A DNA stretch of 64,000 bases from Atopobiaceae bacterium (GTDB lineage Bacteria > Actinomycetota > Coriobacteriia > Coriobacteriales > Atopobiaceae), in assembly GCA_902834555.1 (NCBI GenBank), contig CADFJN010000007.1, positions 62,001 to 126,000 of the forward strand. The letters are read 5' to 3'. Under the pieces are notes generated by a model that was not told the DNA's origin, ran no database searches, and was given only the letters and a program-made list of their open reading frames with translations. The number at the start of each line of letters is the position of its first letter. Position 1 is the first letter of the stretch. Made by a program: the position numbers and the translations under genes. This document shows positions 1 through 8,388 of this stretch, in pieces.

Positions 1-319
1 CACCGTGGCCGTCACCCTTGCGGACGATGGCACTATCACCAGCGTCACAGGCAACTCCTGCATGCGTGGTGACAAGTACGCCCGTGACGAGGTCACGCAC
101 CCTGTCCGCGTGGTGACCACCACGGTTCCGGTTGTGGGCTCAGCGACGGAGAAGATGGTCTCGGTCAAGACGGCGGGCGACGTCCCCAAGGGCCGAGTCT
201 TCGACGTTGTGAGAGCCCTCACGGACGTTACGGCAACCGCACCGGTTCACATTGGCGACGTCATCCTCGCCGATGTCGCCGGAACCGGAATAGACATAGT
301 GGCAACAAAGGACGCCTAG
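1..319 (+). CDS. DUF1667 (CxxC-type) protein, 5' end outside window
   Basis: C-terminal ~105 residues of a DUF1667 protein. Visible family features are GNSCMRGDKYA (the family's GNxCxRGxxYA), then EVTHPVRVVTTTV, VKTAGDVPK and the closing APVHIGDVILADV-GTG-D-VAT. The family normally starts with a CPRGC-type motif, which must lie left of the window, so the GTG at position 5 is an internal Val codon and not the start. DUF1667 genes usually follow an FAD-dependent glycerol-3-phosphate dehydrogenase-like oxidoreductase, so an operon of that kind probably lies just outside. The role is inferred to be a small Cys-containing partner in electron transfer. An inverted-repeat terminator follows the stop. 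Confidence 0.85.
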   Translation, partial: TVAVTLADDGTITSVTGNSCMRGDKYARDEVTHPVRVVTTTVPVVGSATEKMVSVKTAGDVPKGRVFDVVRALTDVTATAPVHIGDVILADVAGTGIDIVATKDA

Positions 320-328
320 GTAGCGTGA

Positions 329-352
329 GGGGCCGGCTATGTAGCCGGCCCC
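329..352 (+). terminator. Hairpin terminator after the DUF1667 gene
   Basis: Perfect 11-bp inverted repeat (GGGGCCGGCTA / TAGCCGGCCCC) ten bases after the stop codon. There is no T-tract behind it, so it may act as a 3' stabiliser as much as an intrinsic terminator. Confidence 0.55.
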
Positions 353-372
353 GCCTGGCCCCCGCTTGCGGA

Positions 373-447
373 GAATAGCTCCATTTCTTAAACCGGCTTT
401 GCGCCAACTGGGCAAACGCAGGGGGCTTTTAAGAAAAGGAGCTATTC
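373..447. repeat. Inverted-repeat element, copy A
   Basis: About 75 bp with ~20-bp terminal inverted arms: 373-392 begins GAATAGCTCCATTTCTTAA, and 428-447 is its reverse complement with one mismatch. The centre carries CTGGGCAAACGCAG. It is nearly identical to copy B (1618-1698) and related to copy C (8813-8892). The single arm mismatch (A in the left arm against A in the right) recurs in all three copies. It resembles a MITE or REP-like element; no transposase is nearby. Confidence 0.8.
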
Positions 448-483
448 TTTGCGACATGGGCAGCAGTATGACGAGAACAACGC

Positions 484-1521
484 CTATCGCAGAGCCTTCC
501 AGCCTGTAAGCGGCTCCACACGAGGTATGTCGTATCTATCCAGCAGTTGCGCGAAATATGGCCTGTCCTTAACCTGTGCTGGCGTGAAGCGCATCACACT
601 CCTACCGCCTATGGTGAGGCGAGATTCCCGTTGCCGCTCTCGAACAAAGACCCCCAGCGCGTCTCCGCCCGTAATGGCTGGGTCCGTATATTTGAGAAGT
701 CCGTCCATCTCGCCTATGACCGTGCCAGCATCGCCAAGATACCACGAGAAGTCTGCTCGGTACCATTTCCCGGTAACGGGATCCTGGTAGGGGACCTGCA
801 GATCGGGCATCTGGAACCCCAGCTCAATCATTGCTGCGCGTGCCTCGGACTCTCCCCAGCTCTCGGCACGCCCATCTGCCAAACTTGCAACGAGACGCGC
901 GTTCCTTATCCCAGCCTTGCCCACCTGGGGTGGGGCAACCATTACCTCCAGCCGTTCGCGCGGTTGGTTCGTCTTGCGCAGGTAGGAATCGGCTATGGCC
1001 AGCGCAGAGGGGAACTCAAGGGTCCGCATGCAATCGACCACAGTCCTGTCCAGCGATGTCGCTCGCATGCCATCAATGACAAGGACTTCGCATTGTGAGA
1101 TGCGCCTCCGTCTCACATTTGCATATGACTTGCAGGTGCTATTTCCCATGGTCGCAATGAAAAGTGGCCACATAGCAGACGGTGGTACAGCAAGGTCATG
1201 GACAAGCGCAGCTGATGGGCCCACGAATATCCAAGCTGGATGCAATCGAGCCAGCGTTCGCATGACCCGACGCGTGCGCTGGCTGGGAAGAAGTCGCGAC
1301 CAGACATCTGCGCTAGCAAATAGTCCGGCATAGGGGCTCACAAGCTCGCCCTTGCGTCTTAGATACGTGAAGCGATTGAGTTCTTCCCGATTTGTCGGCG
1401 ATGCGCAGAATCCTCGGCGTTCCGCTGTGGCAAGGATCCCCTCGCACGCCGCCCGTGTCTCTTTGCCCACCAGAGTCTCACCCCCGTAGTTGTTAGGGGG
1501 GAGAATACCTAATAAACCCAC
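484..1521 (-). CDS. AbiEi-antitoxin-like protein with C-terminal nuclease-fold domain
   Basis: 345 aa. The N-terminal half has the layout of the AbiEi-type antitoxin family common in actinobacteria: a winged-helix-like start, a GPSAALVHDL segment and a SLDRTVVDCMR segment. The C-terminal part (about residues 225-290) resembles a DUF559/Vsr-like PD-(D/E)xK fold, with ESWGESEARAAM, then YRADFSWYL and GEMDGLLKY, where D and the E of GEMDG would be acidic metal ligands. No AbiEii-type nucleotidyltransferase partner lies beside it, so it is an orphan. A downstream in-frame GTG at 1473 is an alternative start. The gene stands alone between repeat copies A and B and by eye is less GC-rich than its neighbours, which suggests acquisition. 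Function inferred: DNA-binding or nuclease-like defence component. Confidence 0.7.
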   Translation of the reverse strand: MGLLGILPPNNYGGETLVGKETRAACEGILATAERRGFCASPTNREELNRFTYLRRKGELVSPYAGLFASADVWSRLLPSQRTRRVMRTLARLHPAWIFVGPSAALVHDLAVPPSAMWPLFIATMGNSTCKSYANVRRRRISQCEVLVIDGMRATSLDRTVVDCMRTLEFPSALAIADSYLRKTNQPRERLEVMVAPPQVGKAGIRNARLVASLADGRAESWGESEARAAMIELGFQMPDLQVPYQDPVTGKWYRADFSWYLGDAGTVIGEMDGLLKYTDPAITGGDALGVFVRERQRESRLTIGGRSVMRFTPAQVKDRPYFAQLLDRYDIPRVEPLTGWKALR

Positions 1522-1617
1522 AGCTCAGAGCTTCATTGACCGTCGAGTTTCTGACAGATTCGTGCAAGCTCGGGCCGTGAGTGCACCCTTGTCCACGCAT
1601 TTATCGTCTCGCCTTGC

Positions 1618-1698
1618 GGAGAATAGCTCCATTTCTTAAACCGGCCTTGTGCCAACTGGGCAAACGCAGGGGGCGTTTAAGAAAAGGAGCTAATCTCC
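1618..1698. repeat. Inverted-repeat element, copy B
   Basis: 81 bp, in the same orientation as copy A and differing from it at only a few positions. Arms: GGAGAATAGCTCCATTTCTTA on the left and its complement ending GGAGCTAATCTCC on the right. Together with copy A it brackets the 484-1521 gene. Confidence 0.8.
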
Positions 1699-1791
1699 GG
1701 GGGAGGGGGATAGGGCGACCCAGAAGTACATGGCGGCCCGGAAGTCGTTGGGGCCTGGAAGCCGTGGCTCCTTGGGAGACGTGCGTCTCCG

Positions 1792-1992
1792 TTACCTGCG
1801 ATACCGCAGCGAGACCTCCAGGAACTCTGCCTTGCCTGCAATATAGTCGGCGTAGGCCGTCTCGGGATCGCTGCCGTGGTAGGCGGCGCAGAACCCGCAC
1901 TGGTCGCAGTCGGCAATGCAGGGGAAGCGCTCCTTCACGTACGCGCGTCGCTCCTCCTCGGTCGAGTCTGCTACCTGCGGTGCATTGCTCAT
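1792..1992 (-). CDS. Small cysteine-rich protein
   Basis: 66 aa, family not recognised. The middle carries four cysteines in the order C25-x3-C29-x2-C32-x2-C35 (CIADCDQCGFC), which could ligate zinc or an iron-sulphur cluster. The rest is acidic or basic helix-prone sequence with no membrane segment. The start at 1992 is chosen because a GGAGGGG ribosome-binding site sits 8 nt upstream; a longer frame from 2013 has none. It is divergent from the hydrolase gene at 2103. Function unknown. Confidence 0.6.
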   Translation of the reverse strand: MSNAPQVADSTEEERRAYVKERFPCIADCDQCGFCAAYHGSDPETAYADYIAGKAEFLEVSLRYRR

Positions 1993-2024
1993 TGAACTCG
2001 CCCCTCCCTGCATGCAAAAGGTGC

Positions 2025-2042
2025 CCGTCCCGTGTGGGACGG
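2025..2042. other. Hairpin in the divergent intergenic region
   Basis: 7-bp perfect inverted repeat CCGTCCC/GGGACGG with a 4-nt loop, between the divergent genes starting at 1992 (-) and 2103 (+). It could be a leader hairpin or operator; nothing more can be said. Confidence 0.3.
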
Positions 2043-2102
2043 CAAACTCCCGTTCCCAGAGGGTACCATGTGCACGTACCCCAACGGAAACCGGAGGACC
2101 TC

Positions 2103-2684
2103 ATGAACATCGACGCAGCCTCGACTGCTCTGCTTGTCGTTGACATTCTCGTGACGGACGCATCTGACTCGCTTTACAACCCAGATCCCCAAGAAGAGGC
2201 ACTTGTCGCCAAGGCCGCACAGGTTACGCGCGCGGCGAGAAGTGCCGGCCTTCCCGTGCTCTTCCTCTGCGACCAGCACATCCCCGGCGTGGACCGAGAG
2301 CTTGAGCTCTGGGGCGAGCACGGCGTGAAGGGCAAGGCCCACCCGCACCCCGCCCTCGAACCGGGTAGCGGCACGCGTGACTTCGTGATTCCCAAGCGGC
2401 GCTACTCGGGCTTCTTCCAGACGGATCTTGACCTCACCTTGCGCGAGCTTGGCGTCAAGACTGTCATCGCAGTGGGGGAGGACACCAACATCTGCGTCCT
2501 GCATACCCTCGCCGACGCCTGGAACCTGGGCTACGACTCCGTCGTGGTGTCAGACGCCACGCGCACCTTCCTCGTGGGCACCCAAGAGGGCGCGCTCGAG
2601 CACATGCAGCGCTGCTTTGGCACGAAGGTTGCCACCACTGATCAAGTCCTCGCCGCACTCGGCACTGAACCCGCTCGCAGCTAG
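2103..2684 (+). CDS. Isochorismatase-fold cysteine hydrolase
   Basis: 193 aa, a normal length for the isochorismatase/nicotinamidase-like amidase superfamily. The catalytic triad is visible: D14 in LLVVDILV, K98 in VIPKRRYSGF and C131 in GEDTNICVLHT, and the family's Tyr-Ser-(A/G)-F segment follows the lysine. The likely reaction is hydrolysis of an amide such as nicotinamide or a small carbamoyl compound; the substrate cannot be told from sequence. ATG 2103 is preceded by GGAGGA; the frame is open further upstream but has no family homology there. It starts a tight run with the thioesterase (8-nt gap) and the C39-type peptidase. Confidence 0.85.
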   Translation: MNIDAASTALLVVDILVTDASDSLYNPDPQEEALVAKAAQVTRAARSAGLPVLFLCDQHIPGVDRELELWGEHGVKGKAHPHPALEPGSGTRDFVIPKRRYSGFFQTDLDLTLRELGVKTVIAVGEDTNICVLHTLADAWNLGYDSVVVSDATRTFLVGTQEGALEHMQRCFGTKVATTDQVLAALGTEPARS

Positions 2685-2692
2685 GGGGACGC

Positions 2693-3190
2693 ATGGCTGA
2701 GAGGACCTATTCCAAGGGAAAGAAGAGCGTCTCCGATTCGCTCACCGAGTCGATCAAGTCCGTACGCTACGAGGACATCAACGGCGTCAACCGGCTCTTT
2801 GGCGGCCGTCTCATGGAGTGGATCGACGAGACCGCCGGCATCGCGGCACGCCGCCACTGCGGCGGGGACGTCACCACCGCCTGCGTCGACCAGCTCACCT
2901 TCAAGCATCCGGCCTTCCTCAACGACGTGGTGGTCATTGTCGCAGCGGTGACCTACGTTGGCCACACCTCAATGGAGGTGCGCGTGGATTCGTACGCCGA
3001 GGACGTCCATACCGGGGAGCGCCGTCTCATCAACGTTGCCTACCTCACCGAGGTCTGCGTGGACGAGAAGGGTAAGCCCACACCCGTCGAGTACGGCCTC
3101 TCGCTCGAGACAGACGAGGAACGCCGCGAGAACCAAGACGCCCTCAAGCGCATCATCTTTCGCAAGACCCGTGCTGCAGAGGGGTTCTAG
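2693..3190 (+). CDS. Acyl-CoA thioesterase (hotdog fold, YciA/BFIT-like)
   Basis: 165 aa single-hotdog thioesterase. Signature seen: NRLFGGRLMEWIDETAGIAA (the family's LFGG-LM-W-DE helix, with the Asp-Glu region thought to carry the catalytic acid), followed by VTTACVDQLTF and the strand VGHTSMEVRV. It would hydrolyse acyl-CoA to free acid and CoA in the cytoplasm; chain length preference is unknown. A GGGGGA ribosome-binding site precedes ATG 2693. It lies between the hydrolase and the C39-type peptidase, probably in one transcript. Confidence 0.88.
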   Translation: MAERTYSKGKKSVSDSLTESIKSVRYEDINGVNRLFGGRLMEWIDETAGIAARRHCGGDVTTACVDQLTFKHPAFLNDVVVIVAAVTYVGHTSMEVRVDSYAEDVHTGERRLINVAYLTEVCVDEKGKPTPVEYGLSLETDEERRENQDALKRIIFRKTRAAEGF

Positions 3191-3195
3191 CCACC

Positions 3196-3999
3196 ATGCA
3201 GCAGGAGGATGACTTATATCGTCCAAGGCACGTGAGAAGATCGCTCCGCCACGCCGCTCTGCGCCTCCGCTGGCACGTCAGACGCCTTCCGCGGCGAGAC
3301 GTCATTCTCGCTGCCGCCCTGGGGGTTGCCGCCGCAGCAGTGATTGCTGCGGTGGTCGCCCTCGTCTTGCCAGTGGCCGAGCAACCCGGAGAAACCGAGG
3401 CGCCCGCAATCGACACCACCGGTACGCAGCGCGCCGTTGCCTATGACGAGGAGGTCGTGCCGGTCACGCAGGCGCCACACTCCACACCTAAAGACGAGTG
3501 GCACCAGCGCTCCATGCCCTACCTCTACCAGATTGATCCGCAGTACAAGGACTACCCGTACAGCAATGGGACCCTGGAGAAGCAGGGTTGCGGCCCCACG
3601 TCGCTCTCGATGGTCTACATCGACCTCACCGGCGACACGGCCTACGGCCCCACCGAGATGGCCGACTTTGCTACCGAGAACGACTACTCGACGGATGGCG
3701 ACGGCTCTTCGTGGCTTCTCATGTCTGAGGGTGCCGAGAAGCTCGGGCTCGCTAGCACGTCAGTCGCCAACACCCCTGAGGCACTCGCGGCAGAGCTCGA
3801 AGCCGGTCATCCCATCATCTGCAACATGGCGCCTGGCATCTTTACCAAGGTTGGGCACTACATAGCCATAGAGGGCCTCGACGACGAGGGCAAGGCCCTC
3901 GTGCACGACTCAAACAGCCGCGCCCGCAGTCTCTGGCACTGGGACCTCTCAATTATCTGCGATCAAGCGCGAGCCATCTGGAGCTTCTCGGTAGCCTAA
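3196..3999 (+). CDS. Membrane-anchored C39-like (papain-fold) peptidase
   Basis: 267 aa. A very basic N-terminus (~34 residues, many Arg) is followed by one membrane helix (about residues 36-58, rich in Ala/Val), then an extracytoplasmic Peptidase_C39_2-type domain. Catalytic elements: Cys in KQGCGPTSLSMV, His in KVGHYIAIEG and Asp in LVHDSNS. It is expected to be a type II membrane protein acting on peptides or cell-surface proteins; it lacks ABC-transporter domains, so it is not a bacteriocin-processing exporter. It begins 5 nt after the thioesterase stop with only a weak GAGGGG 13 nt before ATG. A convergent HD-domain gene follows. Confidence 0.8.
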   Translation: MQQEDDLYRPRHVRRSLRHAALRLRWHVRRLPRRDVILAAALGVAAAAVIAAVVALVLPVAEQPGETEAPAIDTTGTQRAVAYDEEVVPVTQAPHSTPKDEWHQRSMPYLYQIDPQYKDYPYSNGTLEKQGCGPTSLSMVYIDLTGDTAYGPTEMADFATENDYSTDGDGSSWLLMSEGAEKLGLASTSVANTPEALAAELEAGHPIICNMAPGIFTKVGHYIAIEGLDDEGKALVHDSNSRARSLWHWDLSIICDQARAIWSFSVA

Positions 4000-4018
4000 C
4001 CTGCGGGCTCCCGGCTAC
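3991..4018. terminator. Bidirectional hairpin at convergent gene ends
   Basis: GTAGCC (3991-3996) pairs with GGCTAC (4013-4018), extendable with flanking CTCG/CGAG. It overlaps the stop codons of both convergent genes and has no clear T-run. Confidence 0.35.
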
Positions 4019-4527
4019 GAGAGGAACTGGTCACGGAGCATAGCGAGGCCCGTCTTGGTCTTGAAGACCTTGGCCGCCGCAGACTCCGCCATGCGTCGCC
4101 TGGCCTCGGGCCTCTCCATGGCGTCCTCGTAGATGTTCACCAGGAAGTCTGCCTCTACCAGAACCTGAAGGTCCATGTCGTGGATGTCCGCGTAGCTGTG
4201 ATGGTGTGCTATGAGCCAGCACACGCGGTCAACCTCTGCTGGCTCGTAGCCGGTGGCTTCAAGCAGCGGGCGTGCAACGCCGGGGCCAAGCTCCTCCTGA
4301 TGCTTGCCTGAGGTGTCGTGGTAGATACGCTCGGACTCATGGATTCCGCTGTCGTGGACAATTGCCGCCGCCTCGAGCGTATGCAGGGTCTCCTCGTCAA
4401 GCCCCTCTGCCATGCCAATGGTGCGGGCAAGGGCGCGTACCTTCACAAAGTGCTGGATGCGCTTGGGGTCTCCCTTGTCGTAATCGAACATCGCAAGTTC
4501 AAGGGCCGTGTGGTCCTGGGGTTTCAT
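4015..4527 (-). CDS. HD-domain protein (predicted phosphohydrolase)
   Basis: About 170 aa. HD-domain elements in order: KVRALARTIG helix, AAAIVHDSGI (the HD pair), IAHHHSYADI and VLVEADFLVNIYED (a later Asp-containing helix), giving a metal-dependent phosphohydrolase site of the H...HD...D type. Substrate unknown (nucleotide or cyclic nucleotide). Two ATGs (4533 and 4527) are possible; 4527 is preferred because a GAGG lies at usable distance. Monocistronic, convergent with the peptidase gene. Confidence 0.8.
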   Translation of the reverse strand: MKPQDHTALELAMFDYDKGDPKRIQHFVKVRALARTIGMAEGLDEETLHTLEAAAIVHDSGIHESERIYHDTSGKHQEELGPGVARPLLEATGYEPAEVDRVCWLIAHHHSYADIHDMDLQVLVEADFLVNIYEDAMERPEARRRMAESAAAKVFKTKTGLAMLRDQFLS

Positions 4528-4806
4528 GCTCATCCTCAATGCCTTTCTCGCGTTACCCGTTGAGGCGCACCAATCTTATGACGCCTCTGTCCTGCATCGT
4601 GCCGTGTCGGTGACCTCGCCGCAAAGGCGAAACCTTTCCTATTGGCGTGCGTCTAACCGCACACACCTGTTAGGATATGTTCAGATGTGATGGAGACAGC
4701 ATGGCCAAGTGAAGGTGCGCCTCGGCAGGCACGTCGCGATGTCCTCGCGGTAAGGGGCTGCGGGGACCATGGCTTTGCGTGCATGATCGCACAGGAGAGG
4801 AAGCGC

Positions 4807-5478
4807 ATGGAGGAAGTCAAGGTAATCGAGCTTAAAGAGAGTGTCTTTGCCGACAATGACGCTGAGGCAGACCGCGTGCGAGAAGATCTTAGGTCACGCG
4901 GGCAGTTCCTCCTCAACGTCATGAGCTCCCCGGGAGCGGGCAAGACCACCACGCTCACACGCCTTATCAATCTGCTCAAGGACACGTATCGCATCGGCGT
5001 GATGGAAGCGGACATCGACGGCGCCGTGGACACCGACCACATCATCACGCAGACGGGTGCCCGCGCCATCCAGCTCCATACGGGCGGCATGTGCCACCTG
5101 GATGCCGGCATGACGCGTACGGGTATCGACTCGCTTGATGCCACAGGCCTTGATCTTGTCTTCCTCGAGAACGTGGGCAACCTCGTGTGCCCCGCCGAGT
5201 TCGATACCGGAGCGTCCAAGAATGCTGTGATCCTCTCAGTTCCCGAGGGTGACGACAAGCCCCTTAAGTACCCCCTCATGTTCGAGAAGGCCGACGTCGT
5301 GCTTCTCAACAAGATTGACGTGCTGCCGTACTTTGACTTTGACCTCGACACCTTCGAGACCTACCTGCGCCAGCGCAATCCCAACTGTCAGCTCATCAAG
5401 ATATCTGCCAAGACGGGCGAGGGCATGGACCAGCTCGCCGATTGGGTTCGTCACGAAATCGACCTCTGGAGGGCATAA
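4807..5478 (+). CDS. hypB: Hydrogenase/urease nickel-insertion GTPase HypB
   Basis: 223 aa SIMIBI-class GTPase that drives nickel insertion into NiFe enzymes. Seen: Walker A SSPGAGKTT (residues 40-48), EADIDGAVDTD, G-domain metal site C96-H97 (GGMCHLDAGM) with C128 (GNLVCPAEFD), and guanine-binding NKID. The N-terminal high-affinity CxxCGC motif and the His-rich stretch of some HypB proteins are both absent. ATG 4807 is preferred over an in-frame ATG at 4783 because GGAGAGG precedes it. The 279 bases upstream hold no gene. It heads an operon with the 968-aa oxidoreductase (3-nt gap) and hypA; no hypCDEF or hydrogenase genes occur in the window. Confidence 0.93.
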   Translation: MEEVKVIELKESVFADNDAEADRVREDLRSRGQFLLNVMSSPGAGKTTTLTRLINLLKDTYRIGVMEADIDGAVDTDHIITQTGARAIQLHTGGMCHLDAGMTRTGIDSLDATGLDLVFLENVGNLVCPAEFDTGASKNAVILSVPEGDDKPLKYPLMFEKADVVLLNKIDVLPYFDFDLDTFETYLRQRNPNCQLIKISAKTGEGMDQLADWVRHEIDLWRA

Positions 5479-5481
5479 GAG

Positions 5482-8388
5482 ATGCCGGAACAGTTTAAGA
5501 CGCAGCACTCCATCTATCAGAACGAGGCTGAGCGCAATGCTGCCGTGGCTAAGCTTGGTCGCAAGATCACTGATGTTGTGAAGCACAAGATTGGCGGCGT
5601 CAAGACCGACGATCCCGAGTACTGGGGCCTTAAGGAGGTCCTTACCGACGAGATGGTTGACCTTGGCAACCGTATGAAGCTTCGCCAGTTCTACGACTTT
5701 GACCAGATGATGGCCCTGGCGCCCGAGATTGAGCCCGCCCACCTGCAGGAGCTCCTCGACCAGATGAGCGTCATTGGCATCCTCGAGTACGATTACGGTG
5801 ACCACTACAACGATGACGGCCCCATAGCGGACGCACCGCGCATCAAGCGCTGGCGCCTGCCGTTCTTTGTCCCCGGCTCTGCAGAGCTCTTCAACTCGAG
5901 CAAGGACCGCATCGATAAGAATCCTGCCGTCGCGAACTTCTTCGAGCGCATGACCTTCATCCCGCTCGCTGGCATCACGCAGATGGTCCCGCCAGGAGGC
6001 GACGGCGTCGGCATGCACGTGATTCCCGTCGAGGAGGCCGTCAACTTCCAGAACGAGGCCGTCAAGCTCGAGCGCATCTCCTACTGGCTCAAGAAGTACG
6101 AGGGCCACATCTCGGCAGGCATTTGCTCCTGCCGCTACTCTCGCACGAAGCTTGGCGAGGGTTGTGCGGATGACCCGGACGACTGGTGCATCCAGGTTGG
6201 CGACATGGCCGACTACACCGTTGAGACGGGCCGCGCGCACTACATCACCACCGAGGAGGCGCTTGAGATCTTCAAGCGCGCCGAGGACAACGGCTTTGTC
6301 CACCAGATCACCAACATCGACGGCGAGAACAAGATCTTCGACATCTGCAACTGCGACGTGAAGATCTGCAACGCCCTGCGCACGAGCATGCTCTTCAACA
6401 CGCCCAACCTCTCACGCTCCTCGTATACGGCCAAGGTCACGCCGGAGAACTGCGTTGCCTGCGGCCTCTGCGTTGAGTCCTGCCCGGCCGGCGCCGTGAA
6501 GCTGGGCCAGAAGCTTTGCCGCGCAAACGGTGAGCAGCCCAAGTACCCCCGCGCCATTCTTCCCGACGCTATCCACTGGGGCAAGTACGCCTGGGACGAG
6601 AACTACCGCGACACTGCCCGCATGCACAACACCTGGCCCACGGGCTCTGCCCCCTGCAAGGCCGCCTGCCCGGCGCACGTACCCGTGCAGGCCTACCTCC
6701 AGAAGGCCAAGGAGGGCAAGTATCAGGAGGCCGTCGAGCTCATCCGTACCATGAACCCGTTCCCCGCCGTGTGCGGTCGCATCTGCAATAAGCGCTGCGA
6801 GGACGCGTGCACGCGCGGCACCATTGACCAGCCCGTCTCCATCGATGCGGTCAAGAAGTTCGTCGCCGACTACGATCTTGCGCAGGCCCAGCACGCCGTT
6901 CCCAACCGTGCGGTGCCCTCGGTTCACGACCACTTCGACCAGAAGATCGCAATCATCGGTGCTGGTCCCGCAGGTCTCTCCTGCGCGTACTACCTGGCCC
7001 TTCTCGGCTACTCGCCCGTCGTGTTCGAGAAGCACGAGCAGCCCGGCGGCATGATGATGTACGGCATCCCGTCCTACAAGCTCGAGAAGGACGTGCTTCT
7101 CGCCGAGGTCGAGATCATCAAGAGTCTGGGCGTCGAGATTCGCTGCGGCGTCGAAGTTGGCCGCGACGTGACTCTCGATCAGCTGCGTGAGCAGGGCTTC
7201 CAGGCATTCTTCGTGGCCGTGGGCTGCCAGGGCGGCAGGCGCCCCGGAGTCCCCGGCGACACCGCCGAGGGCACGGACGTTGCCGTGCACTACCTCGAGG
7301 ACTCCATGGCCAAGGGTAACCCTGCCATGTCCGGTGACGTCGTGGTGGTTGGCGGCGGCAATGTGGCCGTCGACTGCGCGCGTAACGCCAAGCGCCGTGG
7401 TGCCGCTACCGTCACGATGGTCTCGCTCGAGCAGCGCGACGAGATGCCCGCCACCAACGCAGAGATTGCCGAGACGCTCGAGGATGGTGTCACCGTTCAA
7501 AACGGATGGGGCCCCAAGGAAGTGCTCGTCGACGAGTCCGGTCATGTGAAGGGCGTCGTCTTCAAGCGCTGCACGCAGGTCATCGACCCCAAGACCAAGC
7601 GCTTCTCGCCGCTCTACAATGAGGATGAGACTATCACCGTGCCCTGCACCCAGGTTGTCTTTGCCATTGGCCAGGCCATCGAGTGGGGCGGCCTTCTCGA
7701 CGGCCGTTCGGTCACCTTCCATCACGGCAACTACCCGCAGGCAGATGCCCTCACGTTCCAGACGGCAGACAAGGACATCTTTGTGGGCGGTGACGTCCTC
7801 ACTGGTCCCAAGTTCGTGATTGACGCCATTGCCGCTGGCCACTATGCCGCCGAGTCGCTGCACCGCCGCGTGCAGGAGGGTGCGAGCATGACCATTGGCC
7901 GCGACCGCCACAACTACCTTGAGTTCGACAAGGACGACCTTCTTATCGACTCGTACGACAATGCGGGCCGCCAGGAGGAGGGCATGGACCCCGAGGGTGC
8001 CGACCGCTTCCGCGACACGCACCGCACGCTCACAGCCGAGCAGGTGGCCATCGAGACCAAGCGCTGCCTGAGCTGCGGCGCGTCCTTTGTTGACCCCAAC
8101 AAGTGCATTGGCTGCGGAATCTGCACTACTCGCTGCAAGTTCGACGCCATCCACCTCTACCGCGACCACCCCGAGATGACAGACATGCGCGTGGCCGAGG
8201 ACAAGGTGGCTGGGCTCGCCAGCTACGCGATCAAGCGTGCGGTGAAGATTGTGGCAAACTCCGGCTCGGAGGAGGCCAAGATCATGCGCGAGAAGCGCCG
8301 CGAGTACAACCGCACTCACAAGGAGTTCAATCGCACGCACCCCTACACGGGCAACTCGAGCGACGAGTCGCGTGAGGAGAACGCGTAG
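5482..8388 (+). CDS. Multi-cluster FAD/NAD(P)-dependent Fe-S oxidoreductase (GltD-like core)
   Basis: 968 aa, cytoplasmic. Order: (1) N-terminal ~200 residues of unknown fold; (2) Cys-rich segment with CSCR (~214) through CNCDVKIC (~290), as in uncharacterised ferredoxin-like proteins; (3) 4Fe-4S motif CVACGLCVESCP (~325); (4) GltD-type N-terminal Fe-S domain from CKAACPAHVPVQ (~390) to CGRICNKRCEDAC; (5) FAD site GAGPAGLSCAY (~492); (6) NAD(P) site VVGGGNVAVD (~623); (7) C-terminal ferredoxin motif CIGCGICTTRC (~880). It is built to pass electrons between NAD(P)H and several Fe-S clusters, like the glutamate-synthase small subunit or NfnB. Exact partner unknown. A GGAGGG ribosome-binding site precedes ATG; hypA begins directly after the stop. 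Confidence 0.85.
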   Translation: MPEQFKTQHSIYQNEAERNAAVAKLGRKITDVVKHKIGGVKTDDPEYWGLKEVLTDEMVDLGNRMKLRQFYDFDQMMALAPEIEPAHLQELLDQMSVIGILEYDYGDHYNDDGPIADAPRIKRWRLPFFVPGSAELFNSSKDRIDKNPAVANFFERMTFIPLAGITQMVPPGGDGVGMHVIPVEEAVNFQNEAVKLERISYWLKKYEGHISAGICSCRYSRTKLGEGCADDPDDWCIQVGDMADYTVETGRAHYITTEEALEIFKRAEDNGFVHQITNIDGENKIFDICNCDVKICNALRTSMLFNTPNLSRSSYTAKVTPENCVACGLCVESCPAGAVKLGQKLCRANGEQPKYPRAILPDAIHWGKYAWDENYRDTARMHNTWPTGSAPCKAACPAHVPVQAYLQKAKEGKYQEAVELIRTMNPFPAVCGRICNKRCEDACTRGTIDQPVSIDAVKKFVADYDLAQAQHAVPNRAVPSVHDHFDQKIAIIGAGPAGLSCAYYLALLGYSPVVFEKHEQPGGMMMYGIPSYKLEKDVLLAEVEIIKSLGVEIRCGVEVGRDVTLDQLREQGFQAFFVAVGCQGGRRPGVPGDTAEGTDVAVHYLEDSMAKGNPAMSGDVVVVGGGNVAVDCARNAKRRGAATVTMVSLEQRDEMPATNAEIAETLEDGVTVQNGWGPKEVLVDESGHVKGVVFKRCTQVIDPKTKRFSPLYNEDETITVPCTQVVFAIGQAIEWGGLLDGRSVTFHHGNYPQADALTFQTADKDIFVGGDVLTGPKFVIDAIAAGHYAAESLHRRVQEGASMTIGRDRHNYLEFDKDDLLIDSYDNAGRQEEGMDPEGADRFRDTHRTLTAEQVAIETKRCLSCGASFVDPNKCIGCGICTTRCKFDAIHLYRDHPEMTDMRVAEDKVAGLASYAIKRAVKIVANSGSEEAKIMREKRREYNRTHKEFNRTHPYTGNSSDESREENA

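Noticed and set aside
1581..2102. N-terminal extension of the isochorismatase-fold gene
   Set aside because: The frame is open, but the sequence is Arg/Pro-rich noise running through repeat copy B and the Cys-rich gene; a good ribosome-binding site marks ATG 2103.
4540..4806. Nickel/cobalt riboswitch or leader peptide upstream of hypB
   Set aside because: The gap was read for the paired helices of a NiCo riboswitch and for a short leader gene; no convincing structure or start was found.
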